The position numbers were made by a program, and so were the translations under genes. A stretch of DNA of 64,000 nt, taken from positions 6,390,001 through 6,454,000 of the forward strand of contig CM069602.1 in the NCBI GenBank assembly GCA_035771175.1. The letters are read 5' to 3'. Below are positions 1 to 11,491 of this stretch, one piece after another (within the stretch, counting starts at the first letter, position 1; the number at the start of each line of letters is the position of its first letter). Source of the DNA: Paratinospora sagittata. Lineage: Eukaryota > Streptophyta > Magnoliopsida > Ranunculales > Menispermaceae. The notes under the pieces were generated by a model. It ran no database searches, was not told the origin of the DNA, and saw only the letters and a list, made by a program, of their open reading frames with translations.

Positions 1-1408
1 ACAATGCGTTACAAAGCAACCTACTGCTTCACGAGCAAGAACTTCTAGCTGATTGCACCATGTCACGACTAGACCACCCTTTTGATCATCTTGCAAGGAA
101 TCTAGAAACCCATTTGGGAACTTGCTCTGTTCTGATTGCTTCACTACCCAGATGAAATTCCAGCCACATTCCTTTAAGGCCCACCCAATTTCTTCTATTT
201 GCTTGATGCTTATTGACACCATACTTCCAAATGAAACGTACACCACTGATCCACACGGCTTGTTATCAAGCCAATTCAAGCATTCTTCACTCAATGGCTT
301 CCACAAACTAGCTCCATACCCTTTATCTCCCTTGATTCTCCCATCCAAGTATGATGACGGAATCATTGGACCAATTAGCTTCGCTGGCCAGAGTTCCGAG
401 ACCTCTTTTGCCACCTTTAAATCACCAACAAAAATTAATAAATATATATATATTAGCAATTGGTTCAGGGCATACATTGTTAATGTCAGTATTTGCTTAA
501 TATATATAGTTGAGCCTTTATTTGTCGGTTATAGCTTTTATTTCAAGTGATTTTTAATTTAGTACGCAGCTTTATTTTAAAGTTCTCCAACTTAAACCTT
601 CTTACAAGTCACAAGCATATTTGCTTATGTCCCTCATTTATCAATCATGTTTGTCCTCCAAATTATAAAATCTAGTCCACATCTAATGTAGGCGATGGAA
701 GTTTCTAACATATATTAAATATAAATTAAAGGGCATGTGATAAAATGCACCCACCTGGTGTTCCAAAGCTTGGAAACTGTTGCAAAAGACCCAATCGGCA
801 TCTTTCAACTTTGGAAACTGATTCAACTTCATGGCCAAGTAAGCAGAGTAAGCTTCAGGATTCTTGAGAAAAGTAGGCAAATCAGAACGACCCAATGGAG
901 GAAGCCCTGGAAATTTAACAGGCAAATCTTCTAGCTTCAACGGAAATTTAGTTAAAAACCCATGGTGAATTCGGCAAAAGATGGAGCAGATTGCGGCAGA
1001 GTTGGTGAAGAATGCAGCAGCATACACGCCATGTTGTCTAGCCACGTCCAGAGCCCAAATCAAGAACGAGTCATACACAACACAAGTGATAGGAGAATCA
1101 GAGTTTTTGAATTTTCTAATGAGGTCTGAAAGGGTTCTTGAGCCGGCAGCTTTGAACCCTTCTAAGTAGGCTTGTGTACTGGAAGCTTGTGCATAGCCAG
1201 ATTGATCGAACCCATCAGAAATGGGCTCGACCCCAACATTAGCCACATGTATGGCGTTGATGGTGTAATATGTGGTGGCAAGAGTGGCTTTGAGGCCCTT
1301 AGATACTAAGCGCTTAGCAAATTGGAGAAGAGGGTTTATGTGGCCTTGCCCGGGATATGGGATTACAACAACATGACCTCTTTGATCTGCTCTCTCTACC
1401 CTCACCAT
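1..1408 (-). CDS. UDP-glycosyltransferase, UGT74-like (3' part outside window)
   Basis: Family 1 glycosyltransferases move glucose from UDP-glucose to small acceptors in the cytosol; UGT74 members act on organic acids, auxins, salicylate, thiohydroximates or terpenoids. Exon 1 is 1408-755 (218 codons) and ends CAG before GTGGGT. Exon 2 starts at 414 after a TTTAAAG acceptor and runs off the left edge, 138 codons visible. The model is in frame with no stop. The N-terminal GQGHINPLLQ loop carries the catalytic His (residue 23), and YDSF carries the partner Asp (residue 113). Exon 2 shows the family segment SVVYVSFGSM and the first half of the UDP-sugar-binding PSPG box (WCNQLEVLAREAVGCFVTHC) before the edge. 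The intron position and phase equal those of the paralogue at 17442-19282. The substrate cannot be read from sequence. Whether the missing C-terminus is intact is unknown. Confidence 0.93.
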
Positions 1409-1458
1409 TGTTAACTTAGTGGGATGTGATGAACTTTTTGGTAATTGGAAGGCTAATT

Positions 1459-1467
1459 ATTTATAGA
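1459..1467 (-). promoter_or_regulatory. TATA box of the first UGT74 gene
   Basis: On the minus strand this reads CTATAAATA, 51 bp upstream of the ATG at 1408, a normal distance for a plant TATA box with a short leader. No other core element was recognised. Confidence 0.55.
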
Positions 1468-1732
1468 CTATGGAAACTGGTGGTGATCAAATATTGCTGG
1501 CAAGTGATAACGCAAGCATGAACATATTATTGTTGATGTCAGCTTTGTACATCATCAGTGACGTTTGATCTTCTGGGTAGTCGGCAGGTTGGGTAATTTC
1601 AGAGAGAGGATAGTTGCGTTTCATAAATACAACAATAGAAAGATGAAAGTTTTGGTGGGACAAGTAAATTGCTGATTTTGAATACCAGTGGCGGCAATTC
1701 AATTATGAGAAAAGCTAAATCAAGACCGTCTC

Positions 1733-1829
1733 ACACGTAAGAAAACTCAAAACTCTCCCACCCTGTTAGATCACACATCAGCTCCCCTTTGACCTAACAG
1801 TGTTGGAGAGTTTGAGTTTTCATTTGTGT
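1733..1829. repeat. Imperfect 36-37 bp foldback
   Basis: Arm 1733-1769 and arm 1794-1829 are inverted copies with about 31 of 37 positions pairing (five mismatches and one gap), separated by a 24-base loop. Both arms share the core GAAAACTCAAA and end in CTGTTAG. It lies about 325-420 bp upstream of the UGT74 start codon. It could be a small MITE, a hairpin-RNA source or a chance remnant; the sequence alone does not decide. Confidence 0.6.
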
Positions 1830-2494
1830 TTCAAGTAGTGTATTCTAGCACCACATTTTTGTTTTTTGTGGGAGAGGAAACAAAGTAACTTTATACATTG
1901 AAGCACTTATTGGATTTCCTCGTATCGTACGGCTGTGCTACCAGCCTTGTGTCTGGTTCCAGAGACTTCCATGGTGATAATTTAAATTGCGGCTCGCCAG
2001 GTGTCCATCACTTTTGAGCCACATTTAAAAAAAAATAAAATAATGTTAATAATTAATTTTATGACCACTTTAATTATTATTTATCATCGTACCACATTTA
2101 CGAATAGATATTATATTTGTTCCTAACCCATTATTAATCTTCTTCACCTCCCACAAATGAAATAGTTAAACTTAAAATTTTTAAGTTTCAAAGTCATTTT
2201 TTACTAATTTTACCAACTCACACTTTTAAACCACATTTTGAAAGACGACATACGCACATGGGTAAAGTTGAATTTGGATTTAGGTATTAGTCGCACTTTT
2301 GCAGTCCTCTTCTTCACCTGCACTGTAGCGCAAAGATTGTGGATGAAGTGGTGCACTTTTTCTAAACGAAAGGTGTGGGTAATTGCAAGGAAGGCTTATC
2401 TCCATCCTTATACAGATTGTCACGTAGAGTGGAGAAGGAGGGCGGGTTGATCACATCGTATATGGTCTTTATAGAATGAACGAAATAGAAGGGT

Positions 2495-2588
2495 GTCTTA
2501 ATTTTTGTGTGGATTATGCATTTAATATTTTATTAATTTACTTATAGTAAAAGTTAAAAAAAAATTATTTGTTATAATTTTTTCAACA
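2495..2588 (+). repeat. Truncated 5' LTR of the copia element
   Basis: The last ~90 bases of the left LTR match 16002-16091 of the right LTR: a T-rich run, TGTGTG, a run of TTTAAT/TTATTAATTTA, then AAATTATTTG and TAATTTT. Similarity stops near 2495, although the right LTR is about 540 bp long, so the 5' end is lost or replaced. The remnant ends in CAACA directly before the primer-binding site. Confidence 0.7.
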
Positions 2589-2590
2589 AG

Positions 2591-2602
2591 TGGTATCAGA
2601 GA
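2591..2602 (+). other. Primer-binding site (initiator tRNA-Met)
   Basis: TGGTATCAGAGA lies two bases after the LTR end. It matches the plant initiator tRNA-Met 3' end complement TGGTATCAGAGC at 11 of 12 positions, which is standard for copia elements. Confidence 0.9.
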
Positions 2603-2611
2603 CTACAGATT

Positions 2612-3565
2612 ATGGCACTATTCACAAGCACGGTACTATATACGTATACTATATTATTCAAGTATACGATATTGTTCATCTATACAATACTATTCACAAT
2701 AAATAGTGACATCAGATCTAGCGACGTAAATCATGGAACAAAAATCCACACACAAGATGCTCGGCTTAAACAGAATCAGCTGGAACAGTTGGAAGCCAAA
2801 GATGGAAGATTTGTTGTACAGAAAAGAGCTCTCAAAGCATTTAACCAGTTACAATGTAAAGCCAGAAAATATGTCCAATGAAGATTGACACTTATTAGAT
2901 CATAGAGCTCTTGGACATATACGAGAGTGGCTAGATGAATGTGTATATCATTACGTCTCCACAGAAACATCTACTTATGAAACCTAGAAGAAGCTGGAAG
3001 ATCTGTACGACAGGAAGACTGGCGGAAACAAAGCATTCTTGGTCAAAAAGCTGGCAAACTTGAAATACCAAGAAGGAACTTCAATCGCATATCACCTCAA
3101 TCTGGCCCAAACTATCATTAATCAGCTCTCCTCCATGAATTTGGGATTAGGAGATGAATTGACGACACTATTGGTACTCAGCTCAATGCCAGAAAGCTGG
3201 GAAACCGTCTCAATGTCTATGAGCAATTCAGCTCCAGATGGTATCATAACCATGAAGATGGTGACAAATGGTCTACTGAATGAAGACCTCAGAAGAAAAG
3301 CTACAGGTAAAACTCAAGCTAACGTACTTGTTACCGAGAATCAAAAGAGAAGTATGAATAAAGGAAATCAATACAAAAAAGGGTCTCGAAGCAAGTCCAG
3401 AGGAAGAAAAGATGTAAAATATTACAACTGTGGAAGAAAAGGCCACTACAAGAACGAGTGCAGAAAGCCCAAGAATGACCAAAGAAGTGATGCAAGAGAA
3501 GATAAGCATGAAAAAGAAAATGTAGTTGTTGTTGGAGACCTCTTGTTACTTTCCAATTGCGAAGA
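2612..3565 (+). pseudogene. copia gag, disrupted
   Basis: The gag frame holds typical UBN2/gag-polypeptide wording (KKLEDLYDRKTG, KKLANLKYQEGTSIAYHL, INQLSSM) followed by a CCHC zinc knuckle whose first cysteine is replaced (YYNCGRKGHYKNEC). In-frame stops lie at 2886-2888 (TGA, probably from a Trp codon) and 2985-2987 (TAG). The N-terminal part, read in another frame, begins with an odd low-complexity run rich in YTILF produced by TATAC/TATTC repeats. The frame is cut at 3565 by solo LTR 1 and resumes after it. Confidence 0.88.
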
Positions 3566-3589
3566 TGTCACGACGCCCCTGACGTAGGC

Positions 3590-3624
3590 TGACGTCATGA
3601 CCGGCACAGTGTACTATACACTGT
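3590..3624 (+). promoter_or_regulatory. Palindromic head of the LTR family
   Basis: TGACGTCA at 3590-3597 is a perfect CRE/bZIP-type palindrome. It is followed by ACAGTGTA-CTA-TACACTGT at 3606-3624, a perfect 8-bp hairpin. The TGACGTCA is kept in all four copies, in reverse orientation in copy 4. A promoter or regulatory role is inferred. Confidence 0.4.
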
Positions 3625-4182
3625 ACAAACCCATATACGGTATATAATACACTGTCAGCCTTCACGTACTCTCACAAACATTCCCAAAATGTACAGAATA
3701 TTTTTTTTTTATACCACACATCAAATCAAATTCCATATATATAAAGATGATCATTCCATTCACATTGATTCCATTCATTCCACAAATGAAATTCTCACCA
3801 ACTAAATATCTATGATCATCTCATTTCATCATCCCAAGCATTATATAATCTTACCACACAACCCATCTAGGTGATATTACATATATATCGTGTGTGATAA
3901 TTATACATATCAAAATAACATAAATAATATTTATTTCCTCCAAGCATACATACACATACCAGACAAGTTTCTTTTCCCTTCGACTCAATACCTGAAAGAT
4001 TGGAGGAAATGGGGTGAGCAAACAACAGCTCAGTGAATATAGTTCTTGAGATGACAATTATATGCATTTAGAGAAATATGACATTTAAAATCATTTCAAA
4101 CACTTATTCAACACATGCATCATTCAACAAATATATTATACATGCCAACAACATAAATTGCATGATTTTCAATATCATAATG

Positions 4183-4360
4183 CACAATCTCCCTCCTCCG
4201 CAAGGCAAGAGAGCGGGTCTAACCCTTGTATGGTCGTACAAGGTAGACACAACTTCTCATGACCCAATTCACACAATCTCCCTCCTCCGCAAGGCACGAG
4301 AGCGGGTCTAACCCTTGTATGGCCGTTACAAGGTAGCCACAACATCTCATTACCCAAGTA
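4183..4360 (+). repeat. Two-copy ~89-bp tandem repeat inside solo LTR 1
   Basis: Units start at 4183 and 4272 with CACAATCTCCCTCCTCCGCA and share the phrase GAGCGGGTCTAACCCTTGTA. A single such unit is present in LTR copy 3 near 8432, so the duplication is specific to this copy. Confidence 0.85.
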
Positions 4361-4964
4361 ACAGTCATTTCAAGGATCGCAACCCTTGTTAGGACAGACC
4401 TAACGAAATGACAATGAGGAATCGCAAAGCCTCATCATTACAAACTCCAATGCTAAAATTAGTTTGCATGATCCATAAAACTCAATGCCTTATATATAAT
4501 ATCACATGCGTACAATCAAACAGTTTATATGCATACAATGCCATACAAGAACCAAATCAAGAAAACTATACTCACAGTACAACACGTTCAACTTAAACCC
4601 AATCATCGTCGCTTTCGAGTCCAGCTCCAAGTTAAATCCAACGAATTTAACCTGTCATAATCACTCCATAATTCAATTTCTTGTATTCATATCTATTTAC
4701 ATCTTTCATTTCTCAACTCACTTCAAATCACGAATAATAAATCCATTTAGGACTCATAAGCAGTTGAAGAAACTACTATCTCGTTTCTGTGGTCAATCTA
4801 GATATTTTCAAAAGAAAGAACAGTGAAAATAGATTTTCACGACACCATATACTTAGTTACTAAAACTATCACCTCATATCCAAAAATCACAATTTTAGCA
4901 TCGAAACGTCCGGAATTCAGTTCTCTATGATTCTATGATCTCAAACCGGAGTTTCATTGGATGC

Positions 4965-5225
4965 ACATCACTGTTCACAATACTATTCATTTTTACTATT
5001 CACTTTCACTATTTATTTTCACTATTCACTATTACTATTTACTATTCATTTTCAATATTCACTATTTACTATTTATTTTTACTATTCACTATTCACTATT
5101 TATTTTTACTATTCACTATTCACATTTACTATTCATTATTCACTATTCACTATTTACTATTACTATTTACTATTTATATTTACTATTCACTATTTACTAT
5201 TACCATTTATTTTTACTATTCATCC
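4965..5225 (+). repeat. Degenerate TTCACTATT/TTTACTATT tandem repeat
   Basis: About 260 bases of short imperfect units (TATTCACTA, TATTTACTA, TATTTTTAC). A much shorter version occurs at 8955-8997 in LTR copy 3, so the array expands and contracts within the family. The repeat makes long open frames in three phases that are not genes. Confidence 0.85.
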
Positions 5226-5982
5226 GAAAGATGTATATTGTATTAAAATTGTCCAACGGCTCCAAAAATCATAAAATTGAATCTAACCACATATTCGGGT
5301 TTCTAACAGTCCAGGGAGCATTTTCTACCATTCTAGCGGAGTTTCATTCACGTTGGGTCCAAAACCCTAATTCTTAAAAATGCCGTAAAACGGCTCCCAC
5401 GACAAAAATTACTTCGCTAGAAATGTTACATCTAGCTTAAATATCAATTTTACAAAGAAAAGGAGTGAAAATCACTTACCGCAAGTCCCGATTTCGCGTG
5501 ATTTCCGAGTTCTCCCTTCCGTTCTTCTTTCCTTCTTTCCTCTGTTTCTTTCCTTTCGTCTGCAACTTCTTCTTCTTCCTATTTGTTTTTTTTTATGTTA
5601 TTTTATTGTTATTTTTTTATTCTAGTTGCATCCCACGTTGGATGCAACTAGAAAGGTTTTATTTTTTTTATTTTTCTTTTATTTTTATTATTATTATTTT
5701 TTTTAGATTTATATATACAAATGATTCCATGCACCGTGACTCCCTTTATTAACTAACTCCTCCATCAAATTTCATTAAATTCATTCAATCATAATCAAAT
5801 CCACATTTTTATTAACCAACCCCATAAATTAATCAATTTACTTCAACTCCATCTCATAAATTTATTTATGTACTAATCATACACGTGTATATTTAGCGCA
5901 TACGTATAAAATACGTGTATTATACATCTCGATATACGCGTACTTCAACGTATGTATTGACTTAAAATTGCGGGGTGTTACA

Positions 5983-7540
5983 GAAGAGGTATGTGCAAAT
6001 GTTACGTGTCATGATACTGACTGGGTAATTGACACAGGAACATCTTATCATGCTACTCCTTGCAAAGATTTTTTCACCTCCTACAGAACTGGAGACTTTG
6101 GTGTTGTACGAATGGGAAACAATGGAGTTTCCAAAATCACAGGTATGGGTAACATCATGATTGAGACTAGTACTGGATGCAGACTAACTCTCAAAGATGT
6201 CTAACATGTACCAAACCTCCGAATGAGCCTAATCTCCATAGGAAGATTAGATGAAGAAGGGTACATAAGCCAGTTCGCTAGTGGACAGTGGAAGCTAACC
6301 AAAGGTTTACTTGTAGTTGGTAAAGGAAAGCGATGTTGTTCCCTATACAAGTTACAAGCAAAAGTTAGCAAAGGCGAATTGAATGCACTTGAGAAGACAT
6401 CCACCATTGACTTGTGGCACAAGCGACTTGGACACATAAGTAAGAAGGGACTTCAAACACTCACCAAGAAGAAGGCTTTGCCAGACATGAAAGGTATGCA
6501 TTCAAATAAATGTTCTCATTGTTTTATTGGCAAACAACATAGAGTTTCCTTTCATAATCAGTCTCATAAAAAGAAATCTCATATTTTACAACTAGTAAAT
6601 TCTGATATATGCGGTCCTATGAAAGTTAGAACGCTGGGTGGTGCTCTATATTTTGTTACTTTCATAGATGATGCTTCCACGAAGGTATGAGCATATACCT
6701 TGAAAACCAAGAATCAAGTACTTGATGTATTTAAGACTTTTCACATTATGGTAGAAAGGGAAACAGGGAAACAGTTAAAGTGTATCCGCTCAGATAACGG
6801 GGGAGAATACATTGGGCCATTTGATGAATATTGCAAAGTCATGGCATCAGGCAAGAGCTAACAGTTCCCTACACCCCACAACACAATGGTTTAGTAGAAA
6901 GAATGAATCGCACCATTGTAGAAAGAATCAAATGCATGTTGTCACATGCAAAATTACCAAAGAGCTTCTGTGGAGAAGCATTGAGCACAGCTTGTCGCCT
7001 AATTAATTTATCTCCAACAGCACTGTTAAATGGAGAAGTTGCATAAAAGGTGTGGACAGGAAAAAATGTTAAATATGATCACCTAAAAGTATTGGTTGCA
7101 GGGCATCGATGCACATATCCAAAGATGAAAGAACGAAGCTTGATGATAAAGCCAAGCAATGCATTTTTCTAGGATATGTAGATAACAAATTCGGGTACAG
7201 ATTATGGGATCCAACTGTCAGAAGCAGGGATGTAGTCTTCTTTGAGGATCAAATCATTGAAGACATCAAGAAAACTAAGTCCCAGCCTACGTTGGAAGAA
7301 TTCGTAGATGTAGATCCAATTTTTTCCAGGGTACCAGCAAATGATGCCACAAAAGTAGAAAATCGTGGAGATATCTCTCATGATGATGTTCTCACCGATG
7401 ATGGAGTTTCCACAGGGGATAATGATCAGCAGACACAACCTCCTCAAGAACCACCCACAGAGCTCAGAAGATCAAGAAGGGTGCTCAAGCCATCAGCAAG
7501 GTATTCACCTCATGAATATGTTCTGCTCACAGATGAAGGT
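5983..7540 (+). pseudogene. copia protease and integrase, disrupted
   Basis: The aspartic protease motif DTGTSYHAT comes first. The integrase follows: an HHCC zinc finger (LWHKRLGHI ... NKCSHC), the first catalytic Asp in NSDICGPM, the second in RSDNGGEY and the Glu in GLVERMNR. A stop at 6202-6204 (TAA), another at 6688-6690 (TGA) and frameshifts near 6830 and 7046-7110 destroy the frame. The C-terminal part (FLGYVDNKFGYRLWDP) is the usual copia linker before reverse transcriptase. The block is cut at 7540 by LTR 2. Confidence 0.9.
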
Positions 7541-10500
7541 TGTCACGACGCCCCTGACGTAGGCTGACGTCATGACCGGCATAGTGTACTATACACTATA
7601 CATACCCATATACAGTATATAATACACTGTCAGCCTCAACGAACTTTCACAATAATTCTCATAATTTCCACATATTATGACTACACCTCCCCATAAAATG
7701 GACATTTCACCTTTGTTTTTTTTTTTTGATATATCACAAATCAAATCCAATATAGATATCTATTCGGTCACACATCAAATTTTCATTTCATCATCCAATA
7801 TATTAAGCTATATATATGCCCACACATCCCATCTAAATGATAATACATGTCACGACACCCCTGACGTAGGCTGACGTCATGATCGGCACAGCGTATTATA
7901 CACTGTACATATCCATATACAGTGTATAATACACTGTCAGCCTTCACGTACTCTCACAAACCTTCCCAAAATGTACAATAATTTATTTTTTTTTATATAC
8001 CACAAATCAAATCTCATAACCATTCCATTCATTCACACATCAAATTATCATTTCCTCATCCAATATAAATATATGCTCACACATCCCATCTAGATGATAA
8101 TACATATATCTATAATGTGTGATAATTATACATATCAAAATAACAAAAGCTATTTCCTCCAAGCAGACATACACGTACCAGATGAAGATTCACGTGATTA
8201 TCACTCAAGGAGTTTTGCTTTTCCCTTTGACTCAATACCTGAAATATTGGAGGAAATGAGGTGAGCAAACAACAGCTCAGTGAATATAGTTTTTGAGATG
8301 ACAATTATATACATTTAGAGAAATATGACATTTAAAATCATTTCAAACACTTATTCAACACATGCATCATTCAACGAATATATGATACATGTTAACAACA
8401 TAAATTGCATGAGTTTTTAATAACACAATGCACAATCTCCCTCCTCCGCAAGGCAAGAGAGCGGGTCTAACCCTTGTATGGTCGTTACAAGATAGCCACA
8501 ACCTCTCATTACCCAATTTACAGTCATTTTAAGGATCTCAACCCTTGTTAGGACAGACCTACTGAAAATGAGGACTCGCAAAACCTCATCCGGGTCTAAT
8601 GCCTAACGAAATGACAATGAGGACTCGCAAAACCTCATCATTACAAACTCCAATTGCTAAAATCAGTTTGCATGATCCATAAAACTCAATGCAGTATATA
8701 TAAATATAACATGCATACAATCAAACATTTTATATGAGTACAATGTCATACAAGAACCAAATCAAGAAAACTATACTCACAGTGGTTACACGGGGTTTCT
8801 AAGCCAACCTTTAAAATCGAGCAACAATATTGTTTCCTCAAGAGCGTTTATCCATACCCTTAAGCTCTCAATTTAAACACTGAAATTAACCATAGGTTCT
8901 CATGAGAATCATCATTTATCATATCGGTAGCTACTAAAATATCAAATTACTGTTCATAGTACTATTCAATTTTTACTGTTCACTATTTACTATTCATCTG
9001 AAAGATGTAAATTGTATTAAAATTGTCAAATGATCTCCAAAAATCATGAAATTGAATCTAACCACATATTCGGGGTCCCGGCAGTCCAGGGAGTGTTTTT
9101 CTACCTTCTTAGCGGGTTTTCATTCTCGTTGGGGTCAAAATCCTAATTTGTCAAAACACCGCAAAACGGCTCCCACAATAAAAATTACTCCGCTAGAAAG
9201 TTTACATATAGCTTAGATATCAATTTCACGAAGGAAGAGAGTGAAAATCACTTACCGCGGTTCCGGATTTAGCGCGAAGTCTGCGTTCTCCCTTCGTTCT
9301 TCTTTTCCTTTCTCTCTGTCTGCTCGTTCTTCTTTCTACAGCAACTTCTCTTTCCTTCAACCCCTTTCTATTATTCTTTTTGTTTAACGTGTGAGAGAGA
9401 AAGGTGAGAGAATGAGAAAAAGGTGAGAGAATGGAGAATGACGTGAGAGAATGAAATAAAAGAATGAAATAGTATAATACTATATCATCCTATCCTTCCT
9501 CTTTTACACGTTGAAAACAGATAGTCAAATATAAAGATCTTTATTTTATTATTTTTTTTTTTATTCAACGTTGAGAGAGATTTTTGAGAGATTATATAAA
9601 ACAATGATCCAACGCTCCTCATCTCAATAGTTAACTAACTCTCCCCATCAAATTTCATTTTCATTCATTCAATCATACTATTCATTCATTCATTAAATCA
9701 TACTCCAATCTACATATTTAATTAACCAACCCCAAAAATTAATCAATTTTATTTATTTGCTCATATTCCTTAAATATAGCATGTATTTCATACACGTGTA
9801 TTCTCAAGCGTATATTTAGCTCATACGTATAAACTACATGTATTATATATCTCAATATACGTATACGTTAACGTATGTATTTAATTAAATTTACGGGGTA
9901 TTACAATACATATATATATATATAATGTGTGATAAGTATACATATCAAAATAAAAAATATATAGCATATTTCCTCCAAGCATACACACACATACCAGACG
10001 AAGGCTCACGTAATTATCACTCACGGATTTTCCTTTTCCCTTAGACTTAATACCTGAAATATTGGAAGAAATGGGGTGAGCAAACAACAGCTCAGTGAAT
10101 ATAGTTCTTGACATGACAATCGCATGCATTTTAGGAAACATGACATATCAAATCGATTTAAAACATTTCAAAAGCACATATGCACCATTCATCAAAATAA
10201 TATACGTGCACACAATATATAGTTGATGCTCATTTATAACTATTTTACCATCTCCCTCTCATTACCCAATTCACAGTTATTTCAAGGATCGCAACCCTTG
10301 TTAGGACAGACCTACTAACAATGAGGACTCGCAAAACCTCATCCGGGGTCTAATTCCTAACGAAATGACATCCTTACAAACTCCAATTGCTAAAATCAGT
10401 TTGCATGATCCATAAAACTCAATGCATTATATATAAATATAACATGCATAAAATCAAACAGTTTATTTGTGTACAATGTCATACAAGAACCAAATCAAGA

Positions 10501-11491
10501 AAACTATACTCACAGTACAACACGTTCAACTTAAACCCAATTCACTTTCGAGTCCAGCTCCAAGTTAAATCCAACTAATTTAACCTGTCACAATCTGTGT
10601 ACTGTTCATAGTACTATTTATATCACTGTTCATAGTACTATTCACTCGAAAGATGTAAATTGTACTAAAATTATCAAACGGTCTCCAAAAATCATGAAAG
10701 TAGCATCGATGCACTCGCAACAGTACATTCTACCATTCTATAGCCTTAAACTGGCGTTTCATCGGGTATGATTCAAAAAGTCTCCAATATACATTCTAAC
10801 TTCCAACAGCTATAAAAATTCTAAATGAACACATAAATGGAATCTAACCACATATTCGGGGTCCCTACAGTCTAGGGAGTGTTTTCCTATCTTCCTAGCG
10901 GATTTTCATTCACGTTGGGTCAAAATCCCAATTTATCAAAACGCCGTCAAACGACTCCCACAGCTAAAATTACTCTGCTAGACTCATTACATCTAGCTTA
11001 GATAGTAATTTCACGAAGAAAGAGAGTGAAAATCACTTACCGCGAGGCCCCATTGGACGCGAATCTCGCTTTCTTTCCTTTTTCCTCTCTTTCTTCTTCT
11101 CAGTTCTTCCTCTTCTGTTTCTCTCTTTCCAGCAACTTCGTTTATTTTTTTTTCTTTTTTTTTCTTTTTTATTACATACGAGTACTGTTCACGGTACTGT
11201 TCTGTGAACAGTACCCACAAATAAATAGTAATTAATTTTTATTTTATTTTTTTATTCCTCTTTTTCTCCGTCTATACACTCAATCACATAATTCAACTCC
11301 AATTTTTAACTTGTAAGCACTCATATAAGATGATCCTATATGTATCATCTTCATTTACTAAATTTATTTTCTAATCATACACACGTATATTTGGCTCCTA
11401 CGTATAAAATACGTGTATAAAATACGTATATTATATCTCGATATATGTGTACTTCAACGTATGTATTTAATTAAAATTACGAGGTGTTACA
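7541..11491 (+). mobile_element. Solo LTR-like insertion 2, interrupted by copy 3
   Basis: It starts TGTCACGACGCCCC at 7541 and ends GAGGTGTTACA at 11491. The flanking AAGGT at 7536-7540 is repeated at 11492-11496, a perfect 5-bp target duplication. The copia frame resumes in phase after it. Without the nested copy it is about 1.89 kb, shorter than copy 1. It has no genes. Confidence 0.88.
7848..9905 (+). mobile_element. Solo LTR-like insertion 3, nested inside copy 2 (2058 bp)
   Basis: It begins TGTCACGACACCCC and ends GGGGTATTACA. ATACA at 7843-7847 is repeated at 9906-9910, a perfect target duplication. It inserted about 300 bp into copy 2, so it is younger than copy 2. It has the same order as copies 1 and 2: palindromic head, CTCCCTCCTCCGCAAGGCA region, CTATTCACTATT remnant and a T-rich tract near 9300-9560. 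No coding capacity is seen. Confidence 0.88.

Larger units (their letters stand above)
1409..2494. other. Upstream region of UGT74 gene and flank of copia element
   Basis: No gene is seen. The first part is the promoter of the UGT gene on the minus strand and holds a TATA box and a foldback. The rest is AT-rich and leads into the truncated copia LTR. The short open frames here have no family signature and no codon pattern that would support them. Confidence 0.6.
3566..5982 (+). mobile_element. Solo LTR-like insertion 1 (2417 bp)
   Basis: It starts TGTCACGACGCCCC and ends GGGGTGTTACA, short inverted ends of LTR type (TGT...ACA). The flanking GAAGA is duplicated at 3561-3565 and 5983-5987, a perfect 5-bp target duplication inside the gag-pol frame; the copia frame matches up across the site. 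No coding domain, primer site or second LTR is visible inside. A solo LTR left by LTR-LTR recombination is the simplest reading, and a long non-autonomous element is the alternative. The superfamily cannot be assigned without internal sequence. Confidence 0.88.

Noticed and set aside
4935..5377. Three overlapping open frames of more than 100 codons rich in Tyr, Phe, Leu and Ile
   Set aside because: They are produced by the TTCACTATT repeat, whose units lack stops in several phases; no protein signature.
3566..5982. Solo LTR 1 read as an intron of a copia gene
   Set aside because: Ends are TGT...ACA with a GAAGA duplication, not GT...AG.
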